Shown: positions 16,162 through 25,443 of the stretch, in pieces
How positions within the stretch are numbered: position 1 is the first letter of the stretch
Layout of the letters: each line of letters starts with the position of its first letter
Source of the DNA: Fervidobacterium pennivorans DSM 9078
GTDB taxonomy: Bacteria; Thermotogota; Thermotogae; Thermotogales; Fervidobacteriaceae
DNA length: 64,000 nucleotides
Reading direction: 5' to 3'
Assembly (NCBI RefSeq): GCF_000235405.2
Contig: NC_017095.1
Span: 1,079,501-1,143,500 of the forward strand
Position numbers and translations under genes: made by a program
Notes under the pieces: model-generated
Told to the model about the DNA's origin: nothing
Seen by the model: only the letters and a program-made list of their open reading frames with translations
Databases searched by the model: none

Positions 16162-17430
16162 TCATTTCTTATTTGTCCACACGAGCCAAAGGTTTCTCAT
16201 CACAGAGAAGATAAGATAAATAACCAATGCAACAAGGACTGTTGTAATTTCTCTATAAAATACTATATAAATTGGGGCTTTTATGTGACAGAATGAATTA
16301 AAAATGGATATGAATCCGAATGTTCCAAAGAATGTCAGTATGCCGCTAATAAATTCATTGTCGATATCACCGGCAATAAAAAACATCGGTAAAAACAAGA
16401 GTTCCTTTATTCTTGGTCTTATTATAAACACGTTCTCGAGTGTAAGACGTATCTTTTCCTCAAAATCAAGGACATAGCCGTAATTACCACTACGCATAAG
16501 CATATATACTATAGCAATTCCACCTATGACACCTGTGGTAACAATATGCCAACGTTTAACTGAGTTTTTTTGATAAAGTTCTCTAAATGTAAGTAATCCA
16601 ACCATCACTGGTAATAGAACAAGGGAGACTTTAACTCCCCTATAGACTTCTAAATCATTCAAATATTCGTATGAATACAACGAAAAGTTAGTGAGTAATC
16701 CCAGTATGAAAATATTTGATACTCTTGTAAACCTATTATTGGATGAAAAGTAAGCAGCTAACGTTCCAAAAACGCTAACAACTGAAACAAATAGCCAGTA
16801 TTGTTTGAAAAGCGCGAATCCAAGAATAGTAAAAGGTGCTTGAAGAGCAACAAATACACCCAGAAGTATTCCTGAAATTTTTTGATTCCAGTTTGTGTTG
16901 TCAGGCATTGGAATTCCGGACTGCACTTGGAAAAAATTGCCAAACGATTCTAAAGCTTCCTTTGTGATTTGTGATTTCGGTAAAACGATGACATCAACAC
17001 TTCTTTCCATCACCGCTCGCCAGAGTCGTTTGAAAAGCGAATACGAATCATATCTGGACAGTTCCTTTGGCTTTACATAATGGACTTTGACAATTTTCTT
17101 GTAGCCTGTTGCTTTGTAAAAATTTCTGACAAACTCTGTGTCCCCGTAAAACTCCATAATCCCTACATACCTTGATTCTACCTTCTTGTAAAATTCTTCA
17201 GGTTTTTCGTTAATACCTTCCAATGGTATGATAATTTTTACGTCATCATTGATTTTTTCGCTTCCGGTGTAAAACAATATTGAAGGGTCATCATCGAAAA
17301 ACACAGAAACGGTTAAGTTATTTTTATCATTTGGTATCCTAAGGAATATAAACACCGATAGAACAAGGGCGAAGACTGTGAGAATTACGTTAATGTAAGT
17401 ATCATTTTTTGCAAATAATGGAAGTTTCAA
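16162..17430 (-). CDS. DUF5693 family membrane protein
   Basis: A 422-aa protein with one N-terminal helix (about 13-30), an extracytoplasmic domain to ~180, then about eight membrane helices. 'FEEKIRLTLENVFIIRPRIKELL' and the preceding 'MRSGNYG' match the DUF5693 pattern. In other bacteria such genes are often near cell-envelope polysaccharide genes, but function is unknown. Its start is 3 nt from the end of the pseudouridine synthase gene upstream, so they share a transcript. Confidence 0.75.
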   Translation of the reverse strand: MKLPLFAKNDTYINVILTVFALVLSVFIFLRIPNDKNNLTVSVFFDDDPSILFYTGSEKINDDVKIIIPLEGINEKPEEFYKKVESRYVGIMEFYGDTEFVRNFYKATGYKKIVKVHYVKPKELSRYDSYSLFKRLWRAVMERSVDVIVLPKSQITKEALESFGNFFQVQSGIPMPDNTNWNQKISGILLGVFVALQAPFTILGFALFKQYWLFVSVVSVFGTLAAYFSSNNRFTRVSNIFILGLLTNFSLYSYEYLNDLEVYRGVKVSLVLLPVMVGLLTFRELYQKNSVKRWHIVTTGVIGGIAIVYMLMRSGNYGYVLDFEEKIRLTLENVFIIRPRIKELLFLPMFFIAGDIDNEFISGILTFFGTFGFISIFNSFCHIKAPIYIVFYREITTVLVALVIYLIFSVMRNLWLVWTNKK

Positions 17431-17432
17431 AA

Positions 17433-18389
17433 CTAATCACCTTCCGCTTCCAGAAGTTTTAGAACTGTTTTTAAATCCTGGCTCACGGATGCTTCAAATT
17501 TATAATGTTTTCCATGAAAATCAAAGGCCATCTGGTTGCAATGCAAAAAATGCCTTTTCAAACCGTACTTTTTTGAAAAGGCTCTGTTCAATCTAAAATC
17601 ACCATAATCGTTGTCACAGACTATTGGGAACCCTTTCATCGAAAGATGCTTTCGTATTTGATGTTTCCTTCCTGTTTCGATTTTCACGTCAAGTAACGTT
17701 AAACTGATATCTTTTCCATCGAGCTTTGTCATAAACCTACGGACTGGTCTTATATGAGTAACTGCTTCCTGGTCGTCAATTGGTATGTTTATTGTTGCTG
17801 CTTTTGGGGAACCAAATACTAAAGCCACGTAATTTTTCTCCACATCACGAGACGAAATCATTTCGCTGAGTTCTCTTGCTACTTGTCTGCTTTTTGCAAT
17901 AATCATGACACCTGAAGTTTCTTTATCCAATCTATGCACAAGGAAAGGTTCAAAACCTTTCGTCGTACCATAATGTTTTAAACCTTCTATCAACGAAGGT
18001 TTGTGAACATTCTTTCCCGGATGTACAGAAACACCGGCTGGTTTGTTGACGACTATAATGTTTTCGTCTTCGAATATGATATCTAAGTTCATTTTCACCG
18101 GTTTTATTTCTTTATATTCACGCGTATATTTGGACAAATCTTCGTTTCTGATTTCTATCCTATCCCCGATTTCTATCTTCACAGAAGGCTCTTTAACCCT
18201 TTTCTCATTAAGATAAACTTTGCCCGTTCTTATGAGTTTGTATATTGCACTCAAAGGCACGTTTTTCAGAACATTTCTCAAAAATTTATCAACTCTTGAG
18301 AAATAGTTATCTTCGTTTACTATCCATGAGTTCTTTACTGAGACATTTGGTAGGCTATCTTTTTGGGTTCCATTTCCCATACTTTTCAT
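17433..18389 (-). CDS. RluA family RNA pseudouridine synthase
   Basis: A 318-aa protein with an N-terminal S4 RNA-binding domain ('SAIYKLIRTGKVYLNEKRV') and an RluA catalytic domain. The catalytic Asp lies in 'HRLDKETSG', and 'NIIVVNKPAGVSVHPG' and 'GRKHQIRKHLS' are conserved. It isomerises uridine in rRNA or tRNA; which of RluC, RluD or another specificity applies cannot be read from sequence alone. ATG 18389 follows GAGAGGAG. A longer reading to 18515 would overlap the preceding gene and is not supported. Confidence 0.88.
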   Translation of the reverse strand: MKSMGNGTQKDSLPNVSVKNSWIVNEDNYFSRVDKFLRNVLKNVPLSAIYKLIRTGKVYLNEKRVKEPSVKIEIGDRIEIRNEDLSKYTREYKEIKPVKMNLDIIFEDENIIVVNKPAGVSVHPGKNVHKPSLIEGLKHYGTTKGFEPFLVHRLDKETSGVMIIAKSRQVARELSEMISSRDVEKNYVALVFGSPKAATINIPIDDQEAVTHIRPVRRFMTKLDGKDISLTLLDVKIETGRKHQIRKHLSMKGFPIVCDNDYGDFRLNRAFSKKYGLKRHFLHCNQMAFDFHGKHYKFEASVSQDLKTVLKLLEAEGD

Positions 18390-18405
18390 TTGCTCCTCTC
18401 TACGA

Positions 18406-19053
18406 CTACAATAGATGTTTATCAAGCAGTTCGGAAACAATTGTTGATGGTAAACTTGAAAATTTCCTGAAATTTTGTTCGTATTCAATTTGCGCATGTT
18501 CTTCACTTGTGTCAACTATGACTTTTAGTGCGCAGAATTCCACGCCGTTTTGTTGACATACTTTTGCTATTGCGGCGCTATCCATATCAACAGCAAATGC
18601 TCCGTACTTGTCAAATAGTTTTCTTTTAAGCTCCCTATCACTAACTATTAGGTCCCCACTTACGATGGGACCAAAATTTATCTTGTCGTAAACATCCGCA
18701 ATCTTTTCCAAAAGTTTCGAAGAGCTTTCTATTCCAAACGTGTTAGTGGTTTGAAAATCGTGTTCGTAGAAAACACTACCACAAACTAAATCTCCAATTT
18801 TCAGCTCTGGATGAATTGCTCCAGCGGAACCGCAATGAATTATATAGCTGGGCCTAAACCTATCAATTATAGCTTGAGCCATCATAGCACTCTCAACTTT
18901 ACCAACGAACCCATATATTGTGACTACTTCGTTACCTCCGACAATACCCCTTGAAAAATTCCTCTTCACAAGCTCACCATTTTCAAGTAGGGGTAGCATT
19001 TCTCGAAAAACTCCAATTATCTCTTCTTTCAAAACACCGGTAACAACAACCAT
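18406..19053 (-). CDS. 5'-methylthioadenosine/S-adenosylhomocysteine nucleosidase family protein
   Basis: A 215-aa PNP/UDP phosphorylase-fold protein. 'HCGSAGAIHPELKIGDLV' binds the purine and ribose, and 'AFAVDMDSAAIAKVC' holds the catalytic Asp and the MDxE-like region in which the usual Glu is Ser ('MDSAA'). The usual MTAN reads M-E-x-A. That substitution makes the exact substrate uncertain; a futalosine hydrolase-like or other nucleosidase is possible. GAGGTG precedes ATG 19053. Confidence 0.75.
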   Translation of the reverse strand: MVVVTGVLKEEIIGVFREMLPLLENGELVKRNFSRGIVGGNEVVTIYGFVGKVESAMMAQAIIDRFRPSYIIHCGSAGAIHPELKIGDLVCGSVFYEHDFQTTNTFGIESSSKLLEKIADVYDKINFGPIVSGDLIVSDRELKRKLFDKYGAFAVDMDSAAIAKVCQQNGVEFCALKVIVDTSEEHAQIEYEQNFRKFSSLPSTIVSELLDKHLL

Positions 19054-19146
19054 AAAAATCACCTCAACAAACTACTAATCTAAAGATTTTAGGCCGTTTT
19101 CTGATAATCCATTTAACCTACTGAATCTAATCCTTCCACCAATTCT

Positions 19147-19614
19147 TTATTTCCCGCCCCTAATAGCTATGTGAAACTCTACATCCTCAGGAATGAATAA
19201 ACTAACTGGAAGTTTTATTATCAAACCTTCAGCACTAATTTTCATGTCCCTACCGGTAACCACCGTTGGAGGCGTGATATCAATTTTGTATCCAAGCTTT
19301 TCAAGGTTCATAGCGATACTTCCAGAAGTCATGTTGCCTAGTTCGCCTATAGCACTTAATGATAGCTCATCAAGGGTGTTGTATTCCATCCCCATCATTT
19401 TTGAGACAATTTTTAGAGCAGTTTCTTCATTAAACGCGTAAACAAAGTTTCCCTCTATGTTGCCAAGAAAACCAATTATTGTAACCAAGTTGTACTTTGG
19501 AGTTATATCTTTTACAGCTTGCGGTTTACCAAATTGTGCTTGCATTTGCAGAACGGCCTCATAAGTTCCTTGAACTGCTGCTAAAACTGAGTTAACAATC
19601 CTTACATCAACCAT
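19147..19614 (-). CDS. cheX: CheX-type chemotaxis phosphatase
   Basis: A 155-aa protein. The CheC/CheX active motif E-x2-N appears in 'SAIGELGNMTSGSIAMNLE', followed by 'GYKIDITPPTVVTG'. CheX dephosphorylates CheY-P and is the main such enzyme in Thermotogota, which lack CheZ. It overlaps the end of rbgA by 8 nt. Confidence 0.88.
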   Translation of the reverse strand: MVDVRIVNSVLAAVQGTYEAVLQMQAQFGKPQAVKDITPKYNLVTIIGFLGNIEGNFVYAFNEETALKIVSKMMGMEYNTLDELSLSAIGELGNMTSGSIAMNLEKLGYKIDITPPTVVTGRDMKISAEGLIIKLPVSLFIPEDVEFHIAIRGGK

Positions 19615-20419
19615 TTTTTAGCACCTCCCAAAACTTTTCAAACTCAGTATCGTAAGTTAACCTACCATGCTTACCCTCTGAAACTTCTTTGAAAAAGAGG
19701 GTCTTTGCTTTCTCGTAATCAACTTGCCCACCTTTTTTCAATAGACCGCGCGAACGTCCGTATTCCTCCAGGAACTGAACGATATCTTTCTGGACCCCTG
19801 CCGCAGAAGCATATATTTTAAAAGCGTAATCGAAGATTTCATCATCGACGTTTTCAATAGGTAAAGAACCTATGAGCAGCAGTTTTGCCGCTATATCCTT
19901 TGAAAATATCTCGGAAAACAGTATCCCAGGTGAATCCAAAACCGTAAATCCTTCGACATTGACCCACTGGACACCACGAGTAATACCAGGCTGGGCTCCT
20001 GTTTTTGCTTTGTGCCTCCCAAGTATCTTATTTATTATTGTTGATTTTCCAACATTCGGAACCCCAACAACTGCTATCCTTGGATTCGCATACTTTGTAG
20101 GAATAGACTTTAAAAAGGTCAGCAATTCTTTTCTATTCGTATCCTTGTTAACAAGAAGGGTTGGATATAACTTTGCTATCTCACAAGCCCATTTCTTATT
20201 GTATTCAGAATCCGCTAAGTCCGTTTTATTAAGCAAAAAGACACGCTGTTTATCTTTGAAAATTTTCATCTCAAAACTCGTGGTTGCAACAGGTGCGCGT
20301 GCATCAAGCACAATAACAACGATATCTATCTTTTTCAGATTTTCTCTGATTTGTCTTTTAGCCTTTTGAACGTGACCCGGATACCAAGCTTTGACATGCT
20401 CGTTGGACTGATTGCTCAC
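19607..20419 (-). CDS. rbgA: Ribosome biogenesis GTPase RbgA/YlqF
   Basis: A 270-aa circularly permuted GTPase: G4 'LLNKTDL' (~60) and G5 precede G1 'GVPNVGKSTIIN' (~120) and G3 'DSPG' (~162). 'WYPGHVQKAKRQIRENL' at the N-terminus is the YlqF signature. It assists late 50S subunit assembly. The C-terminal ~90 residues form the usual helical RNA-binding domain. Confidence 0.92.
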   Translation of the reverse strand: MSNQSNEHVKAWYPGHVQKAKRQIRENLKKIDIVVIVLDARAPVATTSFEMKIFKDKQRVFLLNKTDLADSEYNKKWACEIAKLYPTLLVNKDTNRKELLTFLKSIPTKYANPRIAVVGVPNVGKSTIINKILGRHKAKTGAQPGITRGVQWVNVEGFTVLDSPGILFSEIFSKDIAAKLLLIGSLPIENVDDEIFDYAFKIYASAAGVQKDIVQFLEEYGRSRGLLKKGGQVDYEKAKTLFFKEVSEGKHGRLTYDTEFEKFWEVLKNG

Positions 20420-20461
20420 TTACTTAAACCTCCATCTTCTACAATCTTATCACCTAATTAT

Positions 20462-21166
20462 CTACTTACTCGGGACAACGAGGGTACCTACATTTTCACC
20501 ACGGATCGCTCTAAGTAGGTTGTTATCCTCGAAGAAGTTCATAACAAGAATTTTCATTTGATAGCGTTTGCAGATAGAAAATGCTTCCGTGTCCATGATT
20601 TTCAAATCCTTCTCGATAGCCTCATCGTAGGTTATTACATTATATTTTACAGCATCGTTGTATATCTTCGGGTCTTTGTCGTAAATTCCTGAAACCTTCG
20701 TACCCTTTATCAGTAATTCCGCTTTCATCTCAACCGCCCTAAGTGCAGCTCCAGTGTCGGTCGTAAAGAATGGGTTACTTGTTCCACCAGCAAAGATAAC
20801 GATATACCCCGCATCAAAATAAAGGTCAATGTCGTCGTAGTTTATAAATTTCACACTTGGTAGGGTGACAATTTGAGAAACCACCACGGTTCTAATACCT
20901 GCGCTCTCAAATCTATCTTTCAAATATAGTGCGTTAATGACAGTACCTAACATCCCTATTTGGTCTGATATCGTTGGTCTTACACCTTCGAAGTCTCTTC
21001 CTCTAAAAAGGTTGCCCGCACCAATCACAATTCCCAGTTTCACTCCATATTCAGAAACTTTTTTTATCTCCCTTATAAGATAATTAACATGCTCTTCGCT
21101 AAAACCTTTCTGTGCTTCTCCACTGAGTACCTCACCACTTAGCTTGAGAAGAACTCGTTTGTACAT
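20462..21166 (-). CDS. pyrH: Uridylate kinase
   Basis: A 234-aa amino-acid-kinase-fold enzyme that makes UDP from UMP. 'RVLLKLSGEVLSGE', 'GIVIGAGNLFRG', 'DQIGMLGTVINALYL' and 'FAGGTSNPFFTTDTGAALRA' are all characteristic. It starts 3 nt after the SMC-like ATPase gene. Confidence 0.95.
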   Translation of the reverse strand: MYKRVLLKLSGEVLSGEAQKGFSEEHVNYLIREIKKVSEYGVKLGIVIGAGNLFRGRDFEGVRPTISDQIGMLGTVINALYLKDRFESAGIRTVVVSQIVTLPSVKFINYDDIDLYFDAGYIVIFAGGTSNPFFTTDTGAALRAVEMKAELLIKGTKVSGIYDKDPKIYNDAVKYNVITYDEAIEKDLKIMDTEAFSICKRYQMKILVMNFFEDNNLLRAIRGENVGTLVVPSK

Positions 21167-21169
21167 TCA

Positions 21170-23629
21170 TCATCCCTCCAAGAGTATGACGTTCTTTTTA
21201 TCTCTGAAAAATTCGAGTATTCTTCTATCGTTCGTCATCAATATTATCTGTCTCAATTCCGATTCTTCGTTTAAATATTCACACACTCTTTTCAACCTAT
21301 CGTCATCCAAACGTATCAAGGTATTATCTATAACCAAAGGCAAACTACCATCATAGAATGTCTTATAAAGAGCATTTTTAATGCAGAATATCAATAAGTC
21401 CTTCGTGGAACCGCTTAAAAACTCGTCAGGGGCCTTCATATCCCCTTCAACGACCAGTCTCACAGATAAATCTGGCAATACGACAAAATTCTTCTCAGCC
21501 CCGGAAACTTTCGTAAAGAGTCCGGCGAATTCATCGCTGAATATTTTATGGTAACTTTCGATGAAATTTGCAAGTCTTTCGTTAAGAAACCTATTTATCT
21601 CCGGTATTTCGTTAATCAGGTTCGATATTATCTTCGCTTTCAGCTTAAACTCGTCCAATTTTTCAACTAACGCTTGGAGTTGTTTGAAGTCCACATCGAT
21701 ATTTTCATAAAGGTTCTTCATCTCTTTGAGCTCAGTCAAAAGTGAATCTTTACTTGAATAAAGTTCACGTAGTATAGCTTTCGTTTGACTTATGGAAGTA
21801 TCAAGGTCCTCATTTTCCCTCTCTTCAACGGCTTTTTGCAATTCGATACTTAACGTCTTTTTAGCATTCTTTAATTCTTGATACTGCTCAAAGTGAGATT
21901 TAAAAGTTTCAACCTGCTCTTTTGTTATTCCAAATCTACTTAAAATCTCGTCCAAATTCTCGGCTATAGTTTTATATTCCCTTTGAACAGACAAATATTC
22001 CCCACGAAGTTGGGATAATCTTCTCTCGAGCGATTCCTTTTCGTAAAGTAACTCCTGAACTTCTCCAAATGTCGTTTGCAAATTTTCAACAGCGGAAACT
22101 ATCATCTGTGCCGCACCTGTGACACCAAACTTTGAAAGTTCTTTTATAACTTCCTGCTCGATATCTTTAAGTTCGTTGAGCAACCTTTGTCTCTCTACAT
22201 TCTGTGCCTTCCATTCTAAAAACTCTGTGTATTTTTTCCTCAGTTGTTTAACGTTGGTTATACCGTAGTTTGCAAGCACTTTCCAAACAGACGGTTGTTG
22301 AGGTTGTTTCATTGCCACTTCAACTAAGCGTTCTTGAAGGACCTCTACAAAAGCCATCTTCTTTTTCCAATTGAACATGAGAAAGACAGCTAATGCCAAG
22401 AAGACGACGGCAGGAGTATACATGAAGAGTGATATTCCTTTAAAAAGAAGTCCAAGCACAAACAAAACAATACCAGCACTGGCTGAAACTATCGATAAAT
22501 CTTTCGAATATTTAGCTATCTGTTCATTTCTCTCTATTTCGTTTTGTAGGCTCAGTTTAGTAGATTCTATTTCGTTTATAGTTTCTTTGTACCTTTGTTC
22601 CTCTTCTTCCGCCTGTTCTAAAATGTTCTCATTTTCAAGAAACAATCTCCAAAGTGGGTCCTCATCAACAACGTTTCCTACTCTTTCACTATACATCTTG
22701 GTAAGCAACGAAAGATGTTTCAAGCGCAACCCTACGTTTTCTAAATCATCAACGGAAGATGCACCAAGTTGTCTGAGCTTTTCCTCAATGTCTCTTTCTT
22801 TCTTCTGAAGTACTTCCTTCAATTTTTCTTGCTCTGTTTCCAGAGCTTCCAAACGAGCCTTTATGGAATTTAATTTGTAAATAAGGTTCTGAGCCTCATC
22901 AACAACAGTAGTATCTAATGAATCAATCCAGATATACTTCGTTAGTTCCGTTTCTATAGCTTCTATATTCCTTCTAAGTTGTGCTATTTTTGTCTCAAGT
23001 TCTGACTTTTTTACAGTTCTAAGTTCTTCTAAATTGTTCTCTAAAGTATTAATCTGTTCTTGTAAATCTTTTATTCGCTTTTCAATGTTCTTTATCTTCA
23101 CAAACAATGTATTCTTCTTATTTATCTTTTCCTCAAGTTCCGATATCATTCCCTCCGTTTTACGAATCTCTTCCGAGATTGCTACCAAACATCTGTTCAT
23201 ATCAAGTGTTTGAATTCTCTTTATTGCCTCTCTTAGGATACGGCCTTCAGATGTTTTCTCGGTCTTTTTCTTAAGTGTGCTTTCCAAAATGCCTCTATCA
23301 ACTCTTACTGCTTCAAGCTCGTCGTCTTCCATTATGAAGGCTAAACTTTCGAGCAAGCTAATATCGAACTTTGGCACTTCTGCTGTGTCTTCACCAAACA
23401 CATACTTCCCATCGGATGTTTCTAAATACCCACCAAAAACGTTATGTCCCCACGGTCTGTATTTGAGCGCTTCGTTGCTTGGTTTGCCAAGCGTGTATAA
23501 CAAAAACCTTGCTAAAGTGGTTTTACCACTCTCGTTAGGTCCAAAGACAATGTTCAGCCCTGGTCCGAACTTAAATGAAGCATTGACAAATTTTCCAAAT
23601 CCGTCTATTTGTGCTTTTTTTATAAGCAT
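21170..23629 (-). CDS. SMC/YhaN-like coiled-coil ATPase with a central membrane hairpin
   Basis: An 819-aa protein. The N-terminal Walker A is 'GPNESGKTTLARFLLYTLGK' (~30-50), next to 'LKYRPWGHNVFGG', typical of YhaN-type AAA proteins. Two long coiled-coil stretches (~130-365 and ~430-650) flank two hydrophobic helices at about 376-417, where SbcC/Rad50 would have a zinc hook. The C-terminus has the signature region 'FLSGSTKDLLIFCIKNALY' and Walker B 'LPLVIDNTLIRLDDDRL'. YhaN-type proteins are usually linked to a YhaO/SbcD-like nuclease; here the gene upstream is an unrecognised 182-aa protein. It probably handles DNA ends or structure at the membrane (inference). Confidence 0.85.
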   Translation of the reverse strand: MLIKKAQIDGFGKFVNASFKFGPGLNIVFGPNESGKTTLARFLLYTLGKPSNEALKYRPWGHNVFGGYLETSDGKYVFGEDTAEVPKFDISLLESLAFIMEDDELEAVRVDRGILESTLKKKTEKTSEGRILREAIKRIQTLDMNRCLVAISEEIRKTEGMISELEEKINKKNTLFVKIKNIEKRIKDLQEQINTLENNLEELRTVKKSELETKIAQLRRNIEAIETELTKYIWIDSLDTTVVDEAQNLIYKLNSIKARLEALETEQEKLKEVLQKKERDIEEKLRQLGASSVDDLENVGLRLKHLSLLTKMYSERVGNVVDEDPLWRLFLENENILEQAEEEEQRYKETINEIESTKLSLQNEIERNEQIAKYSKDLSIVSASAGIVLFVLGLLFKGISLFMYTPAVVFLALAVFLMFNWKKKMAFVEVLQERLVEVAMKQPQQPSVWKVLANYGITNVKQLRKKYTEFLEWKAQNVERQRLLNELKDIEQEVIKELSKFGVTGAAQMIVSAVENLQTTFGEVQELLYEKESLERRLSQLRGEYLSVQREYKTIAENLDEILSRFGITKEQVETFKSHFEQYQELKNAKKTLSIELQKAVEERENEDLDTSISQTKAILRELYSSKDSLLTELKEMKNLYENIDVDFKQLQALVEKLDEFKLKAKIISNLINEIPEINRFLNERLANFIESYHKIFSDEFAGLFTKVSGAEKNFVVLPDLSVRLVVEGDMKAPDEFLSGSTKDLLIFCIKNALYKTFYDGSLPLVIDNTLIRLDDDRLKRVCEYLNEESELRQIILMTNDRRILEFFRDKKNVILLEG

Positions 23630-24168
23630 ATTTCTTCACCTCGGATGAGTTTTAGCACAACGTAACGTTGATTAGCAGTTTTCAGAGAATTAACCAATTC
23701 GGATTCGAAGAAACTCTTAGGAAGGATTTCTACTTTAAATCCTTTAAACTTATCTCCTAAATCTTTTTCCGTAAGGTTTTCGAGCAAATACAGGCATGTA
23801 GTATAGTCACATTTAAGGGTATTTTCACTTTCCACTTTCACCAAACCTATTGTTTCAACAGAATCAATAGCAGTTACCTTTCCGTCAATACGAACATGGG
23901 GGAGATTGTTAATAGGAGAGCTGTTGAAATCGAGGAACTTATTTTCCAAATCAATTTCAAAGTTTTCGAAGATGTTCTCAAGTATTTTATATACTTCTTC
24001 CAAAAGTCCAAAGCGACCGAGAGCATTGTAGAACACGAATTTTGAGTTTGGATACATCTTCGCAAGCTGGACCAAGAATTTCAACTTACATTGAAATATC
24101 TGTTCTTGAAATCCAGAGAATCCTTCGTAATATTCAAAAAGAGAGATGTTGTTGACCTCAACGACCAC
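23620..24168 (-). CDS. Unknown protein paired with the SMC-like ATPase
   Basis: A 182-aa protein from GTG 24168, preceded by GGGAGGAG. Its stop overlaps the ATPase start by 10 nt, so the two are translationally coupled. The first ~70 residues are helical ('GFQEQIFQCKLKFLVQLAKM'), and the rest is mixed. It has no metallophosphatase motifs (no DxH or GNHD), so it is not an SbcD/YhaO nuclease. I do not recognise the family. The coupling suggests an accessory subunit. Confidence 0.7.
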   Translation of the reverse strand: MVVEVNNISLFEYYEGFSGFQEQIFQCKLKFLVQLAKMYPNSKFVFYNALGRFGLLEEVYKILENIFENFEIDLENKFLDFNSSPINNLPHVRIDGKVTAIDSVETIGLVKVESENTLKCDYTTCLYLLENLTEKDLGDKFKGFKVEILPKSFFESELVNSLKTANQRYVVLKLIRGEEICL

Positions 24169-24204
24169 TTTTTACTCCTCCCAACGGACTATTTTAGTTC
24201 ACAC

Positions 24205-25443
24205 TTACAAAAGCTCAGCAGCTAAACTGGCTAATTCGGACCTCTCACCTTTTTTCAAAAAGATATGGGCTGCTATAGATTTTCCTACAAACTTTGAAGC
24301 AGCGTAAACCAATCCGTTACTACTTTCATCAAGATAAGGTGTATCTATCTGATACGGATCACCGGTTAGAACCACTTTTGTCCCTTCTCCTGCCCTTGTT
24401 AGTATAGTCTTAACCTCCAAAGGAGTTAAGTTTTGAGCCTCGTCGATGATTATGAACTGGTTTGGAATGGACCTTCCTCTTATGTACGTTAGTGCCTCAA
24501 GCTCAACAATTTCTTTTTTCATAATTTCTTTTAGGCTAACATTGTTCAATCTACACAGATACTCAAGGTTGTCCATAACACCGCTCATCCAAGGAGAAAT
24601 CTTCTCCTCAAGAGCGCCCGGAAGATACCCTATATCCTTACCACCCATCGGTATTAACGGCCTTGCAACTATTATTCGCTCGTACAAACCTTCCACAAGA
24701 GTCTTTTGAAGTGCAGCAACAAGCGCAAGAAACGTCTTTCCTGTTCCTGCTATACCAATCAACGACACTAGCTTTATATCGTCCTCTAATAGTGCGTCTA
24801 AAGCAAAGAGCTGTTCTTTGTTTCTAGGGCTGATACCAAACACTTTTGATTTGAGACTTATTTGCTCAAAATCTTGACCATTGAACCTGAAGAAACCTTC
24901 TTTGCTTTCAACGTATTCGTTAACATACAGTTTTTCTACATTTAGGTCTTTCAAAGAATCAACAGAAACATAGCCTAGGGGCAAAAGAGATAAATCACTC
25001 TTGTCCGTAAGATAGTCTTCCGCTTGCAAACCAAGAGCCAGTGCCTTTAAACGTAAACTTATGTCTTTTGATACTATTATTGTAGGTTCCGTTCTTGTGG
25101 TTTTTAAAAACATTGCGTAGCTCAATATCCAATTGTCGACATACTTTTCAAATAAAAATTTCACCTGGTGTCTGTCAAAATCACCCTCACTAAGCACCGG
25201 TATTATTATTTTGCCACCGCTGTCTAATTTAACTCCATCGTGAAGGTTACCTTTGTTTCGTAGTTCCTCTAAGACTCTAATAGCCGTTCTGGCGCTTTTC
25301 CCAACTCGGCCTTGTTCTTTTTTGAGCTTATCTAATTCTTCTATTACAGGCAAAGGGATGAAAACGTTATTATCCTCAAAAGAATATATAGCTTCTGGGT
25401 CATGTATCAAAACGTTGGTATCTAAAACGTAATTCTTGACCAT
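24205..25443 (-). CDS. PhoH family protein with N-terminal PIN domain
   Basis: A 412-aa protein. Residues ~1-130 are a PIN nuclease domain ('YVLDTNVLIHDP', 'VIEELDKLK', and the later acidic residues). Residues ~205-410 are the PhoH NTPase with Walker A 'GIAGTGKTFLA' and Walker B 'FIIIDEAQNL', plus 'LTGDPYQIDTPYLDESSNG'. PIN-PhoH proteins are RNA helicase/nuclease-type enzymes in family studies. ATG 25443 overlaps the TAA stop of the exonuclease gene; the GGGAGGGA before it selects this start. Confidence 0.9.
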   Translation of the reverse strand: MVKNYVLDTNVLIHDPEAIYSFEDNNVFIPLPVIEELDKLKKEQGRVGKSARTAIRVLEELRNKGNLHDGVKLDSGGKIIIPVLSEGDFDRHQVKFLFEKYVDNWILSYAMFLKTTRTEPTIIVSKDISLRLKALALGLQAEDYLTDKSDLSLLPLGYVSVDSLKDLNVEKLYVNEYVESKEGFFRFNGQDFEQISLKSKVFGISPRNKEQLFALDALLEDDIKLVSLIGIAGTGKTFLALVAALQKTLVEGLYERIIVARPLIPMGGKDIGYLPGALEEKISPWMSGVMDNLEYLCRLNNVSLKEIMKKEIVELEALTYIRGRSIPNQFIIIDEAQNLTPLEVKTILTRAGEGTKVVLTGDPYQIDTPYLDESSNGLVYAASKFVGKSIAAHIFLKKGERSELASLAAELL

